Both the position numbers and the translations under genes were made by a program. Of a DNA stretch of 32,300 bases, positions 14,159 through 21,727 are shown piece after piece. Source of the stretch: a virus; the IMG/VR virus record IMGVR_UViG_3300028766_000022, positions 1 to 32,300 of that record. One strand, 5' to 3'. The first letter of the stretch is position 1, and each line of letters opens with the position of its first letter. The notes under the pieces are model-generated. The model was not told where the DNA came from. It did not search any database and saw only the letters and a list, made by a program, of their open reading frames with translations.

Positions 14159-14181
14159 GTGAACCCTACGCGCTGTCATGC
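14159..14181 (-). repeat. 23-bp dispersed repeat, copy 2
   Basis: Partner of the copy at 13091-13113 (one mismatch). It lies 26 bases past the stop of the SGNH hydrolase gene on the - strand and 16 bases before the start of the next gene. The stop-proximal bases also resemble the end of the DUF2961-like gene (ACACGGAGA followed by TTAG), suggesting duplicated gene-end modules. Confidence 0.8.
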
Positions 14182-14207
14182 CGCTAATTCTCCGTGTATG
14201 CGTGAGA

Positions 14208-16223
14208 TTAGAAGCTCCAGATGCACCCTGCCGTGGTCTTTGATAGCTGTGTGACGATAAGATTTGTGACGTGCGGCCCAGTCGGAAGAGTCACAGCACT
14301 GGCCGATCCGTTAATCGTTTGCCCGCTCACACCTTCGACTACTGTTACAGCGTTGCTGTTGGTGACGTTGATTGTATAAGTCGCTCCACCCTGTAGCCCA
14401 TAGCATGTCGGCATGGTGATCGCCGTGTTGGTGGCAGGAGTGACCAAATTGAATACTTGGCTATTGAGCAGCGTTGCAGTTGTTGCAGTTATTAGGTTCG
14501 GATTTCCTGCGTTCTGGCCACCCAAGTAATTCATCTCTGCAACAGCCTCAGCATTCATTGCATTCTGACCGGTCTGATTGGGATGCGTGCCGTCAGACAG
14601 AAAATCTGAGCCAGAATATGCGCCATCGGCACCTAACAACGGGTTAGATGAAAATACAACTTCCCCCGCAGCCCCCCATGCTTTCCAGTTATCCGCTACG
14701 ATAGCATCCCAACTATTTTTAAGGCTATCCATCGTAGGGTTCCCTGTTGCATTACTATTCCCAGTTCGCGAAATCATGTCTGCGACTAAAACTTTGCATC
14801 CGGCATTCGTATACTTAGATATAACCCCCGCCATGTTGGATTGGATGTTGGCAATGGTCCCGTAAGATCCATAGTATAGATCGTTAGTGGCGGCATCCAA
14901 TATCAACCAAACTGGACCGTAATCCCCTTTGCAGTAAGTAGCCATGCGATCTGGCTCCATCGCAGCTATCTGCCAAAGTGTTATTCCGACTACGCCAAGT
15001 ATTCGAGTAGTGTATACTGGCTGTCCGGCGTCCAGCGAAAAGGATGTGCAGTAGGGAGTGGTTACGCCAAGACCATAGGTTATCGAATCACCAACACAAT
15101 TAATCGTTGGGACTGCCTGACGAATGTTAATTGGGGAAATCTGTATACCTCGCGCAAGGGCGTCGGACCGAAGTATGCTATCAACCGCCTGAGCTTGGCT
15201 AGGCGTAAGCTGCTGAGAAAACAAGGTAGCTCTCGGCAACATCCCAAACAGGCTGTTGTTTGCAAAAACCCCCGAATTTACTGAGCCTAGATAAAAATTA
15301 CCTCCCGCTGGTGCATAACCTCCATCCGTTGTCTGGTTTGTGTATCCTGTTTCTTGGCCGTCAATGTAAATATGGGTCAGCCCGGTTCCAACACCCGATC
15401 CAATAGTTACAATCGCTGTGTGAAATCCGCTAGTTGAATTAACGCCTTGCGTCCCATTAGCATTATTGGCATAGATTCCTATGCCAAACGACCCAGAGGC
15501 AGACCCACCTCCAACAGGGTGCAACCAATTTAGGATATTAAATCCACTCCCAACATTCGAACTCGTCAGAAATGTCCCGAAGGCTGGGAATGCTATTCCT
15601 CCAGAAATAGTCGGAGGAATGTTGTCATAAAAACTAAACGCAAACGACTGTGCTGCATTGACTGCAGACGGCAATAACACTCCGTCTCCTCGTGTGTTGT
15701 CATAGACTCCGGTAGTTAGGTTGGTATTGAAACTCAATCCCTGCGGAGTTACCGTAGGAAGTGTTGCACTGCCACCGCCGAGCGTACCGTCATATCCATT
15801 TCCGCTACTGTCTATCAATGTCGTACCAACCACGTTGCGCGTGTCATAGTCTGCTAGTGGTTGGTACGGCCAGTTGAACGTCCCCGTAATAGTTTCCGGA
15901 GTTAGTACCTTGCTGGGGTTCTCAACGTATACCTGCCCCGGTGTCGGCGCGGTCGCAGAGACGGGATTGCCCTGAAGCGAGGTCGCGTTGCCACCACTGC
16001 CACTTCCCGGATTGCATGGCTGCCACGGTCCTCCTGATGTCGCTTGGCAGTATAGTCCTATCGCGGGTGGAGTAAAAGAAAGAGATCCAAAACCTCCAGA
16101 AGAAGTCCACGGGTTCCATGTGCCAGCCGACAGAGATAAGTAAGCGGCCATTGGCACAGGCTTCTGCGCCCCAACCGTCAGCGTCAACGCGAGAATTGAA
16201 AGCAGTAAGCAAACTTTTTTCAT
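14208..16223 (-). CDS. secreted LamG plus SGNH/GDSL hydrolase, tail-spike-like
   Basis: 671 residues. Residues 1-19 are a Sec signal (MKKVCLLLSILALTLTVGA). Residues about 80-105 contain LQGNPVSATAPTPGQVYVE, a motif common in phage fibres. Residues about 128-345 look like a LamG/concanavalin-type lectin sandwich. An SGNH hydrolase follows: block I CVGDSITYG (S380), block III NDLYYG near 447, block V DGTHPN (D544, H547), giving a complete Ser-Asp-His set. The last 100 residues are a beta-rich fibre-type end. Such enzymes deacetylate or de-esterify polysaccharides (family knowledge). A secretion signal is unusual for a virion protein; it may be exported by the infected host instead. AGAGGAAG precedes the ATG. 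Confidence 0.85.
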   Translation of the reverse strand: MKKVCLLLSILALTLTVGAQKPVPMAAYLSLSAGTWNPWTSSGGFGSLSFTPPAIGLYCQATSGGPWQPCNPGSGSGGNATSLQGNPVSATAPTPGQVYVENPSKVLTPETITGTFNWPYQPLADYDTRNVVGTTLIDSSGNGYDGTLGGGSATLPTVTPQGLSFNTNLTTGVYDNTRGDGVLLPSAVNAAQSFAFSFYDNIPPTISGGIAFPAFGTFLTSSNVGSGFNILNWLHPVGGGSASGSFGIGIYANNANGTQGVNSTSGFHTAIVTIGSGVGTGLTHIYIDGQETGYTNQTTDGGYAPAGGNFYLGSVNSGVFANNSLFGMLPRATLFSQQLTPSQAQAVDSILRSDALARGIQISPINIRQAVPTINCVGDSITYGLGVTTPYCTSFSLDAGQPVYTTRILGVVGITLWQIAAMEPDRMATYCKGDYGPVWLILDAATNDLYYGSYGTIANIQSNMAGVISKYTNAGCKVLVADMISRTGNSNATGNPTMDSLKNSWDAIVADNWKAWGAAGEVVFSSNPLLGADGAYSGSDFLSDGTHPNQTGQNAMNAEAVAEMNYLGGQNAGNPNLITATTATLLNSQVFNLVTPATNTAITMPTCYGLQGGATYTINVTNSNAVTVVEGVSGQTINGSASAVTLPTGPHVTNLIVTQLSKTTAGCIWSF

Positions 16224-16232
16224 GGCTTCCTC

Positions 16233-16583
16233 TCAGTCATCCCCTCTTCGCCGCGTCAGTGGCCCATCGCCACCATAGTACGACGGCACACAGCAATTAC
16301 CCCTGTTCTCGTTCGCCGGAACACTCTCGTCAACAAAGCTCGACTTGTGCTTCATCGCGTCGCAGGACAGGCGCGCGTTATCCTCCGGCGAAGCGATCTC
16401 CACCTTCGGGACATACTGCCCATACTTGCCGGGGACGATCGAAGGAACGTACTCCTCCGTGTACCGCTTCGCCAAGCGCGACTGGTCAATGAACCTGCCC
16501 TGATTCATCGACTTCGAGTTGACGCTGATTTTGTGGTCGCCGCGCTCCACCTGCCGAAAGGTTCCTAAACCGTCAGTGCTCAT
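16233..16583 (-). CDS. hypothetical protein of the virion block
   Basis: 116 residues; its ATG overlaps the preceding gene's stop (ATGA at 16583-16580), so translation is coupled. The protein is polar and rich in tyrosine and proline (YVPSIVPGKYGQYVPKVE), with three scattered cysteines and a basic, then acidic C-terminus. Position between the connector-type genes and the tail hydrolase suggests a structural or assembly role. No family recognised. Confidence 0.62.
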   Translation of the reverse strand: MSTDGLGTFRQVERGDHKISVNSKSMNQGRFIDQSRLAKRYTEEYVPSIVPGKYGQYVPKVEIASPEDNARLSCDAMKHKSSFVDESVPANENRGNCCVPSYYGGDGPLTRRRGDD

Positions 16584-16924
16584 TGCTGTACCCCCGAAAA
16601 TTTTCTCTGGTAGCGATCTCCCACCGTGTATGCCTGCTGCTGCTTCGGCCTGTCCCAGTTCGCCCGATCCATGTTCGTCGGGATGTGGTTGAAGTGGAAC
16701 CGGCTCTCTGCCTCTTCCAGTTGCCGCCTACTGGTCACGCGAACTTTCTCGCCGCGCTCGTCGTAGATATGCTCCAAGGTGAGCGACCCATCGTTGTGGA
16801 ACGGGTTGTCGGGGTCAGCGATAACAGTATCCCGCGAGCAGCCGCAGTCCACGCCCAGCCACTTCCCCGCGCTGAAGCGTGTACGAAAAACCGGGACTCC
16901 ACAACTACCACAGGCTTGACTCAT
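16580..16924 (-). CDS. zinc-ribbon protein of the virion block
   Basis: 114 residues from ATG 16924, which overlaps the upstream gene's TGA and has GGAGG nearby; a longer GTG start at 16960 is less likely. The N-terminus has C5xxC8 (CGSCGVP) and a second cysteine pair (DCGCSR), forming a probable zinc ribbon, followed by a helical charged segment (VTSRRQLEEAESRFHFNH). It lies between a connector-type gene and a small polar gene. Function unknown. Confidence 0.62.
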   Translation of the reverse strand: MSQACGSCGVPVFRTRFSAGKWLGVDCGCSRDTVIADPDNPFHNDGSLTLEHIYDERGEKVRVTSRRQLEEAESRFHFNHIPTNMDRANWDRPKQQQAYTVGDRYQRKFSGVQQ

Positions 16925-17937
16925 AACTCGTATCCTCCTCCACTTCCTCCAGCCGCGCAAAGATGGGTCGCATTGAACAGTGCGCCTCCACTCTGGTAGT
17001 ATGGCATATCCTCTCCCATCTTTGTGACTTCAGTACGATAGAGATTTTCGTCGGCGTTGGCCATGCGAAGGATTTCTCCCTCGTAATCTTGGCGCTTAAT
17101 CCTCGACTCGGCTGGATCGTAGTACCTATTATTCTTGGGGCCTCCGATGACTAGCGCGTCTGCAATTACGTCTTTAATAATTACATCTGCGCGAAAATAC
17201 GGAGGGAAGGGATCAGAGTCGTTTACCAAGTTGAATGGTTGGATATATGCTTGGAACGGAAACGCTTGCTGAATCCACGAAGCGGGATAAAGCTCTTGGA
17301 GATACGAACCGTCCTGCGCAAGAGGCATCCCTGCGGATATATAGGGGAAGTTCTGGTTGGATCTCCAGGCGTCCAGGGTGTTGAGTCCGTCTTGCGTCCA
17401 GTGCAGATCAAACTTGTAACCAAGTTGGGTGTTAATCATGGTCTTCAAGTATTTGACGTTAGGCCCGAAGTTGAAATAATACTGAACAATGAAATACCCC
17501 GATGTAACCGAAGGGCTGCCCCAAGGCAATTCGAGTGTCAACGTCTGCGGCGTTGCTGTGTCATCCACGGCCACAATCGAGTAGATGGGGCAATTGTAGC
17601 CAATTCTGAACTGTTGACCAACGAGAGCCTGCGTCCAGACGGTGCCCGTGCCGACTACGATAGGCGACCCAAGGGTAGTCGTCGCCTGCCCCTTTGTGGT
17701 GGCTTGTGGTGCGATCACTTGCCCTTTGACGAAGAGGCTCGCCCAGGTTTTACGGTCTACCGTTCGACGGAGTGAGTTGTTGAGAAGACCGAGTATTTTA
17801 GGTTGGGAGAGATCGGGATTCCAGAACTGAACTTGTCCGATCGCCTGCCCAGTATTCATCTGATTGACCGCGGGGTTCGACCCATCAGGAAGAACTTGCT
17901 GTGGTATCACAACGCCCGGACTCGGAACAATCGGCAT
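16921..17937 (-). CDS. head completion/connector-type virion protein
   Basis: 338 residues. Residues about 85-155 hold a beta-sandwich insert with a phage adaptor-like pattern (VVGTGTVWTQALVGQQFRI, then LTLELPWGS and SGYFIVQYYF). The remainder includes an aromatic helical part (KYLKTMINTQLGYKFDLHW) and a Gly-rich C-terminus. It follows the decoration-type genes at the place where head-tail adaptors are normally encoded, which is the main basis for the call. A binding site GAGAGGGTGA precedes the ATG, and a hairpin lies just upstream. Exact family not recognised. Confidence 0.6.
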   Translation of the reverse strand: MPIVPSPGVVIPQQVLPDGSNPAVNQMNTGQAIGQVQFWNPDLSQPKILGLLNNSLRRTVDRKTWASLFVKGQVIAPQATTKGQATTTLGSPIVVGTGTVWTQALVGQQFRIGYNCPIYSIVAVDDTATPQTLTLELPWGSPSVTSGYFIVQYYFNFGPNVKYLKTMINTQLGYKFDLHWTQDGLNTLDAWRSNQNFPYISAGMPLAQDGSYLQELYPASWIQQAFPFQAYIQPFNLVNDSDPFPPYFRADVIIKDVIADALVIGGPKNNRYYDPAESRIKRQDYEGEILRMANADENLYRTEVTKMGEDMPYYQSGGALFNATHLCAAGGSGGGYEL

Positions 17938-17957
17938 TCACCCTCTCAGATAACAAG

Positions 17958-17983
17958 AGGGAGAGGGCGACTGCCCCCTCCCT
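17958..17983 (-). terminator. hairpin between two virion genes
   Basis: On the - strand, bases 17983-17973 pair with 17968-17958 (11 bp with one G-U pair) around the loop AGTC. The following bases are CTCTTGTTATC, only moderately T-rich. It could attenuate transcription between the gene at 18002-18367 and the connector gene, or protect the capsid-side message. Confidence 0.5.
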
Positions 17984-18001
17984 TCTTAGAACTACGAGCC
18001 G

Positions 18002-18367
18002 TCACCACCCGAGTACGAGGGCTGCCCAGGAGCATCCGCTCAGATCGGTCGAGGCGGCAACCTCTGTGAATGCTCCACCGCCGCTGGTCGAGTCCACCAC
18101 CTTCAGGTTCAACTGCGTTCCAACCGCAGGAGTCGTCCCAAAGAGAGCCGTTGGCTCGACGAACTGCGCGAGGTAGGTTGCGCCCGCAGAGTTGGTTCCG
18201 AGGAGCATCGCGCCCACGAGGTAGCTGAGTTCGACTTGAGCCGCAGTGATTGGATATCCGCCCGTAACGTAGTCGGACACGGACGGCTTGAACGTGAATC
18301 CGTTCATAATACCCGACTCTCCGAGGAAGTACCGGATGTCCGGGATTTTCGTGATTGTCAATGCCAT
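18002..18367 (-). CDS. small virion protein, possible head decoration
   Basis: 121 residues with GAGGAG upstream. The sequence is beta-rich and low in charge (MALTITKIPDIRYFLGESG, then GYPITAAQVELSYLVGAMLLG), like decoration or head-stabilising proteins downstream of major capsid genes. No catalytic motif. It shares the MAxxI start style and low-charge composition with the 209-residue neighbour upstream. Family not recognised; role inferred from position. Confidence 0.6.
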   Translation of the reverse strand: MALTITKIPDIRYFLGESGIMNGFTFKPSVSDYVTGGYPITAAQVELSYLVGAMLLGTNSAGATYLAQFVEPTALFGTTPAVGTQLNLKVVDSTSGGGAFTEVAASTDLSGCSWAALVLGW

Positions 18368-18415
18368 TGCGAGTTCTCCTCAAACAGGTTCAGCGCAGCC
18401 GGTCGTTCTCCACGA

Positions 18416-19045
18416 TCAGACGATGAGCGGGACGTACAGATCGGCCAGGTTCGATGACGCTGCCGCAACCAAGATACCGGCGACCTCGTTCGTGATGTTC
18501 GATCCGGGGGCAATGTACGCGTTGGCTCCAAAGGTGCTGGATGCACCGATGATTACTCCGCCAGCTGCGGTTCCGGTCGTGACATACGCTCCAGGCAAGT
18601 ATCCGCCCACCTGAATCCAGACGAAGTTGCCATTGACCAGAGCGGCCTGCTGCGCCGCAGTCTGCCCGCTCGCCAGTGGGGTCGTGGTCGTGTTGAACAG
18701 CAGCCAGCCGGCAATCAGGTTGATGCTCAGGGCTTCGGACGCCAGTCCGGTGACGGTCGTGAAGGTGTTGTCCTTCCAGTACACAAGCTGCGGCCCGGTC
18801 AGGAAGTTCTGGCTGACGGTCGGGTTATAGCGAACGTACTTGAAGTAGTTGTTCTGGCCGATCCCCTTGGTCGCGGCCCCAACTACTCCGAGACTCAGCG
18901 GAGCCTGGTAGATGCTGCCAAGCGGCTGGTTCGCGCCGTTGTTCTCCAGTGCCGTGTTGTACGTGTCAACCGCCGTGTAAACGGTGGTTCCAGCGGTGAG
19001 CGGATTGGTTGCGCCAAAGTCCGGGTAGTCGATTCCGAAAGCCAT
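18416..19045 (-). CDS. virion protein next to the capsid gene
   Basis: 209 residues, Gly/Ala/Thr-rich with few charges, predicted all-beta. The C-terminal segment GGYLPGAYVTTGTAAGGVIIG and the closing VAAASSNLADLYVPLIV resemble beta-barrel decoration proteins that sit on phage capsids. It is the first gene after the major capsid gene. An AGGAGAAGC site precedes the ATG. Likely abundant in the virion; exact family not recognised. Confidence 0.62.
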   Translation of the reverse strand: MAFGIDYPDFGATNPLTAGTTVYTAVDTYNTALENNGANQPLGSIYQAPLSLGVVGAATKGIGQNNYFKYVRYNPTVSQNFLTGPQLVYWKDNTFTTVTGLASEALSINLIAGWLLFNTTTTPLASGQTAAQQAALVNGNFVWIQVGGYLPGAYVTTGTAAGGVIIGASSTFGANAYIAPGSNITNEVAGILVAAASSNLADLYVPLIV

Positions 19046-19098
19046 GATGCTTCTCCTGTGGTACGAAAATCAAAACCTTGCCAAGCAGCCGACTACGA

Positions 19099-20067
19099 TC
19101 AGCCAGTTATTCCGGCCAACACAAAGCCCAAGCGAGGTGCGCTCACAACGATGTTGCCGCCGAAGATGCACTGCGAAGCCGCGTCGAGCGAGTTCGGCAG
19201 TTCCTTGAACCCGGTCCAGCCGAAGCCGAAGAGTTCGTGGTCGGAGACCCATGCGTTGAGGAAGCCCGTATTCATGCCGAACAGGTATCCTGCCGGGCAA
19301 TACTGGTCAACCACGAGACGCCGGTTGTTGTACCGGATGGCCTCGTAGCCGTAGCTAACCAGATCCGGGGTGGCATCGGCGACGCGCTGCATCGGGGTCA
19401 GTTTGTTGAAAATCTGATTGTAGATGCTCTGCGTGGTCGCAAGCAGATTCGGCTGGTGATTGCCGAAGGTGGCCTGTCCATACGCCTTCTGGAGCCCGGT
19501 CAGCGACAGCGGGCCGGCTACGTTCTGGTAGTAGCCGTTGATGCCGGTGTTCGCGCCGGAACCGATGGCCGCGCGCGCGATGTTGCCGTACGACGGGTAG
19601 TTGGTTCCGTCGTCGTACCCGGCGAGGATTCCGTCGAGCGCGATCTGCGAAGACACTACGCCCTGACCGTCGGCGAAGAAGTCGGTAGCCAAAGCCTGCA
19701 CGAGCGCCTGCGAACCGTTAACCATCTTCTCTTCGACGTAGGACATCTTGGCGTCGGCACCGCGGTTCAGCGCGAGGTCGGTGGCGCGAATGGTGACGTT
19801 GGCGTAGTAGAACTTCACGTTGAACATCATAGCCGTGTCCGTCTGGACGTAGCTGATGTCGAATGTGCCGCCCGGCGCAAAGGCGCCGGCCTTCAGCGGC
19901 GCGTACTGGATCGGCTGCTGGATCTGGAGACCGCCAGGGAACGACTTCTGGCCCTCACTCTTGAAGATCAGAGTGAATACCGGGGAGACTTTGTAGTATT
20001 CGTCCACGATCTCCGGGATGATGTGATTCGTGGTGATCGCGCTGATGTCGTTGTATGTAAGAGCCAC
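19099..20067 (-). CDS. major capsid protein (HK97-type fold)
   Basis: 322 residues with the look of a tailed-phage coat protein: N-terminal arm (ALTYNDISAITTNHIIPEIVDEYYKVSP), a region reading GGLQIQQPIQYAPLKAGAFAPG, a long helix around ALVQALATDFF (spine-helix position), and a C-terminal part with GYEAIRYNNRRLVVDQYCPAGYLFGMN, where coat proteins normally describe a strand leading to the capsomer centre. There is no long N-terminal delta domain, so assembly probably uses the separate scaffold-like protein encoded just upstream at 20092-20814. Gene order terminase, portal, scaffold, capsid supports the call strongly. Confidence 0.87.
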   Translation of the reverse strand: MALTYNDISAITTNHIIPEIVDEYYKVSPVFTLIFKSEGQKSFPGGLQIQQPIQYAPLKAGAFAPGGTFDISYVQTDTAMMFNVKFYYANVTIRATDLALNRGADAKMSYVEEKMVNGSQALVQALATDFFADGQGVVSSQIALDGILAGYDDGTNYPSYGNIARAAIGSGANTGINGYYQNVAGPLSLTGLQKAYGQATFGNHQPNLLATTQSIYNQIFNKLTPMQRVADATPDLVSYGYEAIRYNNRRLVVDQYCPAGYLFGMNTGFLNAWVSDHELFGFGWTGFKELPNSLDAASQCIFGGNIVVSAPRLGFVLAGITG

Positions 20068-20091
20068 TGGAATTGCCTCCGTTAAAAATCG

Positions 20092-20814
20092 TTATGCTAC
20101 GTGCTCTCCGCGCGATTCGAGACGTTCCTCAAGAGCGCGCGCAGCCTTGTCCAAATGTGTTCCTGAATCGGTTGACCCGTTCGGCCTCTTGTGCAGCATG
20201 GTCAGCATCGGGCTTGCCGCTGTCGGCGTAACTCCTGGGACAGCACCGGATGCGCGATCCTTGAGCTTCTCGCGGACGCCGGACTCAATTCCTGCGGCAA
20301 CCTGCTTGTCGATCCGCGCCTGCCGCGTCATGTCTTCGTAGGCGTCGGTGACGGTACGGAAGGGGCGACCGATAGCAGTGGCGGAGTCAATGTGCGCCTG
20401 GAGCTTCGCGTCATCCATGTCCTCGCCGAAGTCTGCGCGGTTACGCGCATCGAGACGGGTAAGGTCTCGGACGATCCTGATGGAGTCGGCGACTGCTCCG
20501 CTGCGGAGTTCCGCGCCACGGGCTTCGACAATTTTGTTGACGCCTTCCTTGATCTTCTCGTCGATGTTTCCAAGTCCGTCAAGCCGCGCCATGATCTGCG
20601 CCAAGGTCTCATCTCCGGCTCCAGTGGCCGAACGAACAGTGGGAGGCGCCTCGCGCACACGCGGCGCAGTGGGAGGGGTCTCGGTGTCGCCGTCGTAGAA
20701 GCTCATAATCTCGCTGGCGCGGCTAAGGCGCGTCACAGCATCGGGGGTGGCGCGCAGCTTGTCGGCTGCTTCTTTGCCCAGGAACCCTTCGAGATCGGTC
20801 AATAGGTCTGCCAT
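20092..20814 (-). CDS. scaffolding-like protein
   Basis: 240 residues, highly charged and mostly helical, with a central coiled coil (IMARLDGLGNIDEKIKEGVNKIVEARGAEL) and a basic, Ala-rich C-terminal helix (HLDKAARALEERLESRGE). It lacks cysteines and a hydrophobic core, as expected for a scaffold that leaves the capsid. It is immediately upstream of the major capsid gene. No protease motif (Ser/His pair) is evident. Role inferred from composition and position. Confidence 0.7.
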   Translation of the reverse strand: MADLLTDLEGFLGKEAADKLRATPDAVTRLSRASEIMSFYDGDTETPPTAPRVREAPPTVRSATGAGDETLAQIMARLDGLGNIDEKIKEGVNKIVEARGAELRSGAVADSIRIVRDLTRLDARNRADFGEDMDDAKLQAHIDSATAIGRPFRTVTDAYEDMTRQARIDKQVAAGIESGVREKLKDRASGAVPGVTPTAASPMLTMLHKRPNGSTDSGTHLDKAARALEERLESRGEHVA

Positions 20815-20835
20815 AATTCACTCTCCTCGTCTTGG

Positions 20836-21192
20836 TTAATCTGCGGTGTTTGATCCCGTCGTCGCCACGTCAGGGGGTGGTGTCGCGGTGTTCGATGATG
20901 CGTCAGCAGGGGGTGGTACAGGTGGAGGTGTTGCGTCTTTGTCGTCGTCCAGCGTCGAAGGATCGCCCTTCAGAACGTTGGCGACTGCATCCTTCATAGC
21001 CTTCTTCGCCACGGTGAGTTTCTCGGCCAGGGCTGGATTCATGGCTTCCATCTTCTTCAGGGCTTTGAAAATCCCATGGAAGCCTTTCATCAACTCCTCA
21101 ACGTCCGCGTCTTTCTTGGGCGGAGGCATGGGGCCGGGCATAGACGCCATGTTCGAGTACGGATTCGGAGGGGCTGCGGCTGGCTCTGGCAT
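20836..21192 (-). CDS. proline-rich small protein of the head block
   Basis: 118 residues with three zones: a Pro/Ala/Met-rich start (about 1-25), a helical lysine/alanine middle (DVEELMKGFHGIFKALKKMEAM), and a Pro/Asp/Thr-rich disordered tail. Its ATG shares one base with the stop of the preceding gene (TAATG at 21194-21190), so the two are coupled. It might be an accessory scaffold or head-assembly factor. No family recognised. Confidence 0.58.
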   Translation of the reverse strand: MPEPAAAPPNPYSNMASMPGPMPPPKKDADVEELMKGFHGIFKALKKMEAMNPALAEKLTVAKKAMKDAVANVLKGDPSTLDDDKDATPPPVPPPADASSNTATPPPDVATTGSNTAD

Positions 21193-21377
21193 TATGCCTT
21201 CTGGTTGCCGGGGTAGCCGGTCTTGGTGTTTACGCTCGTGGGCTTGCCGCCGAGCTTGCCGTCGTGAACGGTGTCGCCGAAGATTTCAATGCCACCCTTC
21301 GACAATGCGACCTGCGGAATGCGATGGCCGAAGGACTCTTCGGTGTAGCTCTGGCCAGGCTTGGATTTCGTTGCCAT
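21192..21377 (-). CDS. small protein of the head block
   Basis: 61 residues, Lys/Gly-rich and polar, with AGAGAGG before the ATG. A central strand motif (KGGIEIFGDTVHDGKLGG) is the only structured-looking part. It sits between the 22-codon basic peptide and the proline-rich protein and is coupled to the latter. No family recognised. Confidence 0.55.
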   Translation of the reverse strand: MATKSKPGQSYTEESFGHRIPQVALSKGGIEIFGDTVHDGKLGGKPTSVNTKTGYPGNQKA

Positions 21378-21401
21378 GAGAATTTGCCTCTCTCGTGTTG
21401 T

Positions 21402-21425
21402 GGGAGCCGGATTACTCCGGCCCCC
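21402..21425 (-). other. hairpin after the basic micro-gene
   Basis: On the - strand, GGGGGCCGG (21425-21417) pairs with CCGGCTCCC (21410-21402) through one G-U pair, around the loop AGTAAT. It lies between the 22-codon gene and the 61-residue gene. There is no T-run, so an RNA stability or processing element is more likely than a terminator. Confidence 0.45.
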
Positions 21426-21450
21426 GGATTGGTTGAGGAGCAGCGCGAAC

Positions 21451-21519
21451 TTAGCCGCGCTTGCTGTGACGCTTCGCCTTACGTTCCTTCTTGCTGCGCT
21501 TTACGATCTTGCGTGCCAT
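21451..21519 (-). CDS. 22-residue highly basic micro-protein
   Basis: A complete short frame with an excellent AAAGGAG site ending five bases before the ATG at 21519, and a TAA at 21453-21451. Fifteen of its 22 residues are Lys, Arg or His (it begins MARKIVKRSKKERKAKR), so it should bind DNA, RNA or an acidic partner. It sits alone between the portal gene and the head genes, flanked by a 208-base spacer and a hairpin. Short length limits certainty, but ribosome site and composition argue for a real gene. Confidence 0.6.
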   Translation of the reverse strand: MARKIVKRSKKERKAKRHSKRG

Positions 21520-21727
21520 TGTTTCTCCTTTGGGTTTCCCCATCGAATCACGGTTTGATTTGAGTCAGCCTGCACTGACTTTCAGGCGGATTGTTTCTGC
21601 CTCGCCTCTTACGTTGCTACAACGGAAAACAAAACGCAATGCCTCACACACGCTGAGAAGCGATTATTTTGAAATTATTTTTTAGGCTTGAAAACGCTGG
21701 ATTGGCGCACACTGCAAGCATCAACGG
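21520..21727 (-). other. spacer between portal and head genes
   Basis: 208 bases without a convincing gene in an otherwise tightly packed operon. It contains a stem-loop at 21563-21580 (AGTCAG, loop CCTGCA, CTGACT) and an AT-rich stretch at about 21660-21690. The AT-rich part could hold a - strand promoter for the capsid genes, but I find no pair of boxes good enough to call. Confidence 0.4.

Noticed and set aside
19078-20085. 335-codon open frame on the + strand across the capsid gene
   Set aside because: It is an antisense shadow of the GC-rich major capsid gene, without a binding site or recognisable domains; several similar shadows lie opposite the portal, terminase and scaffold genes.
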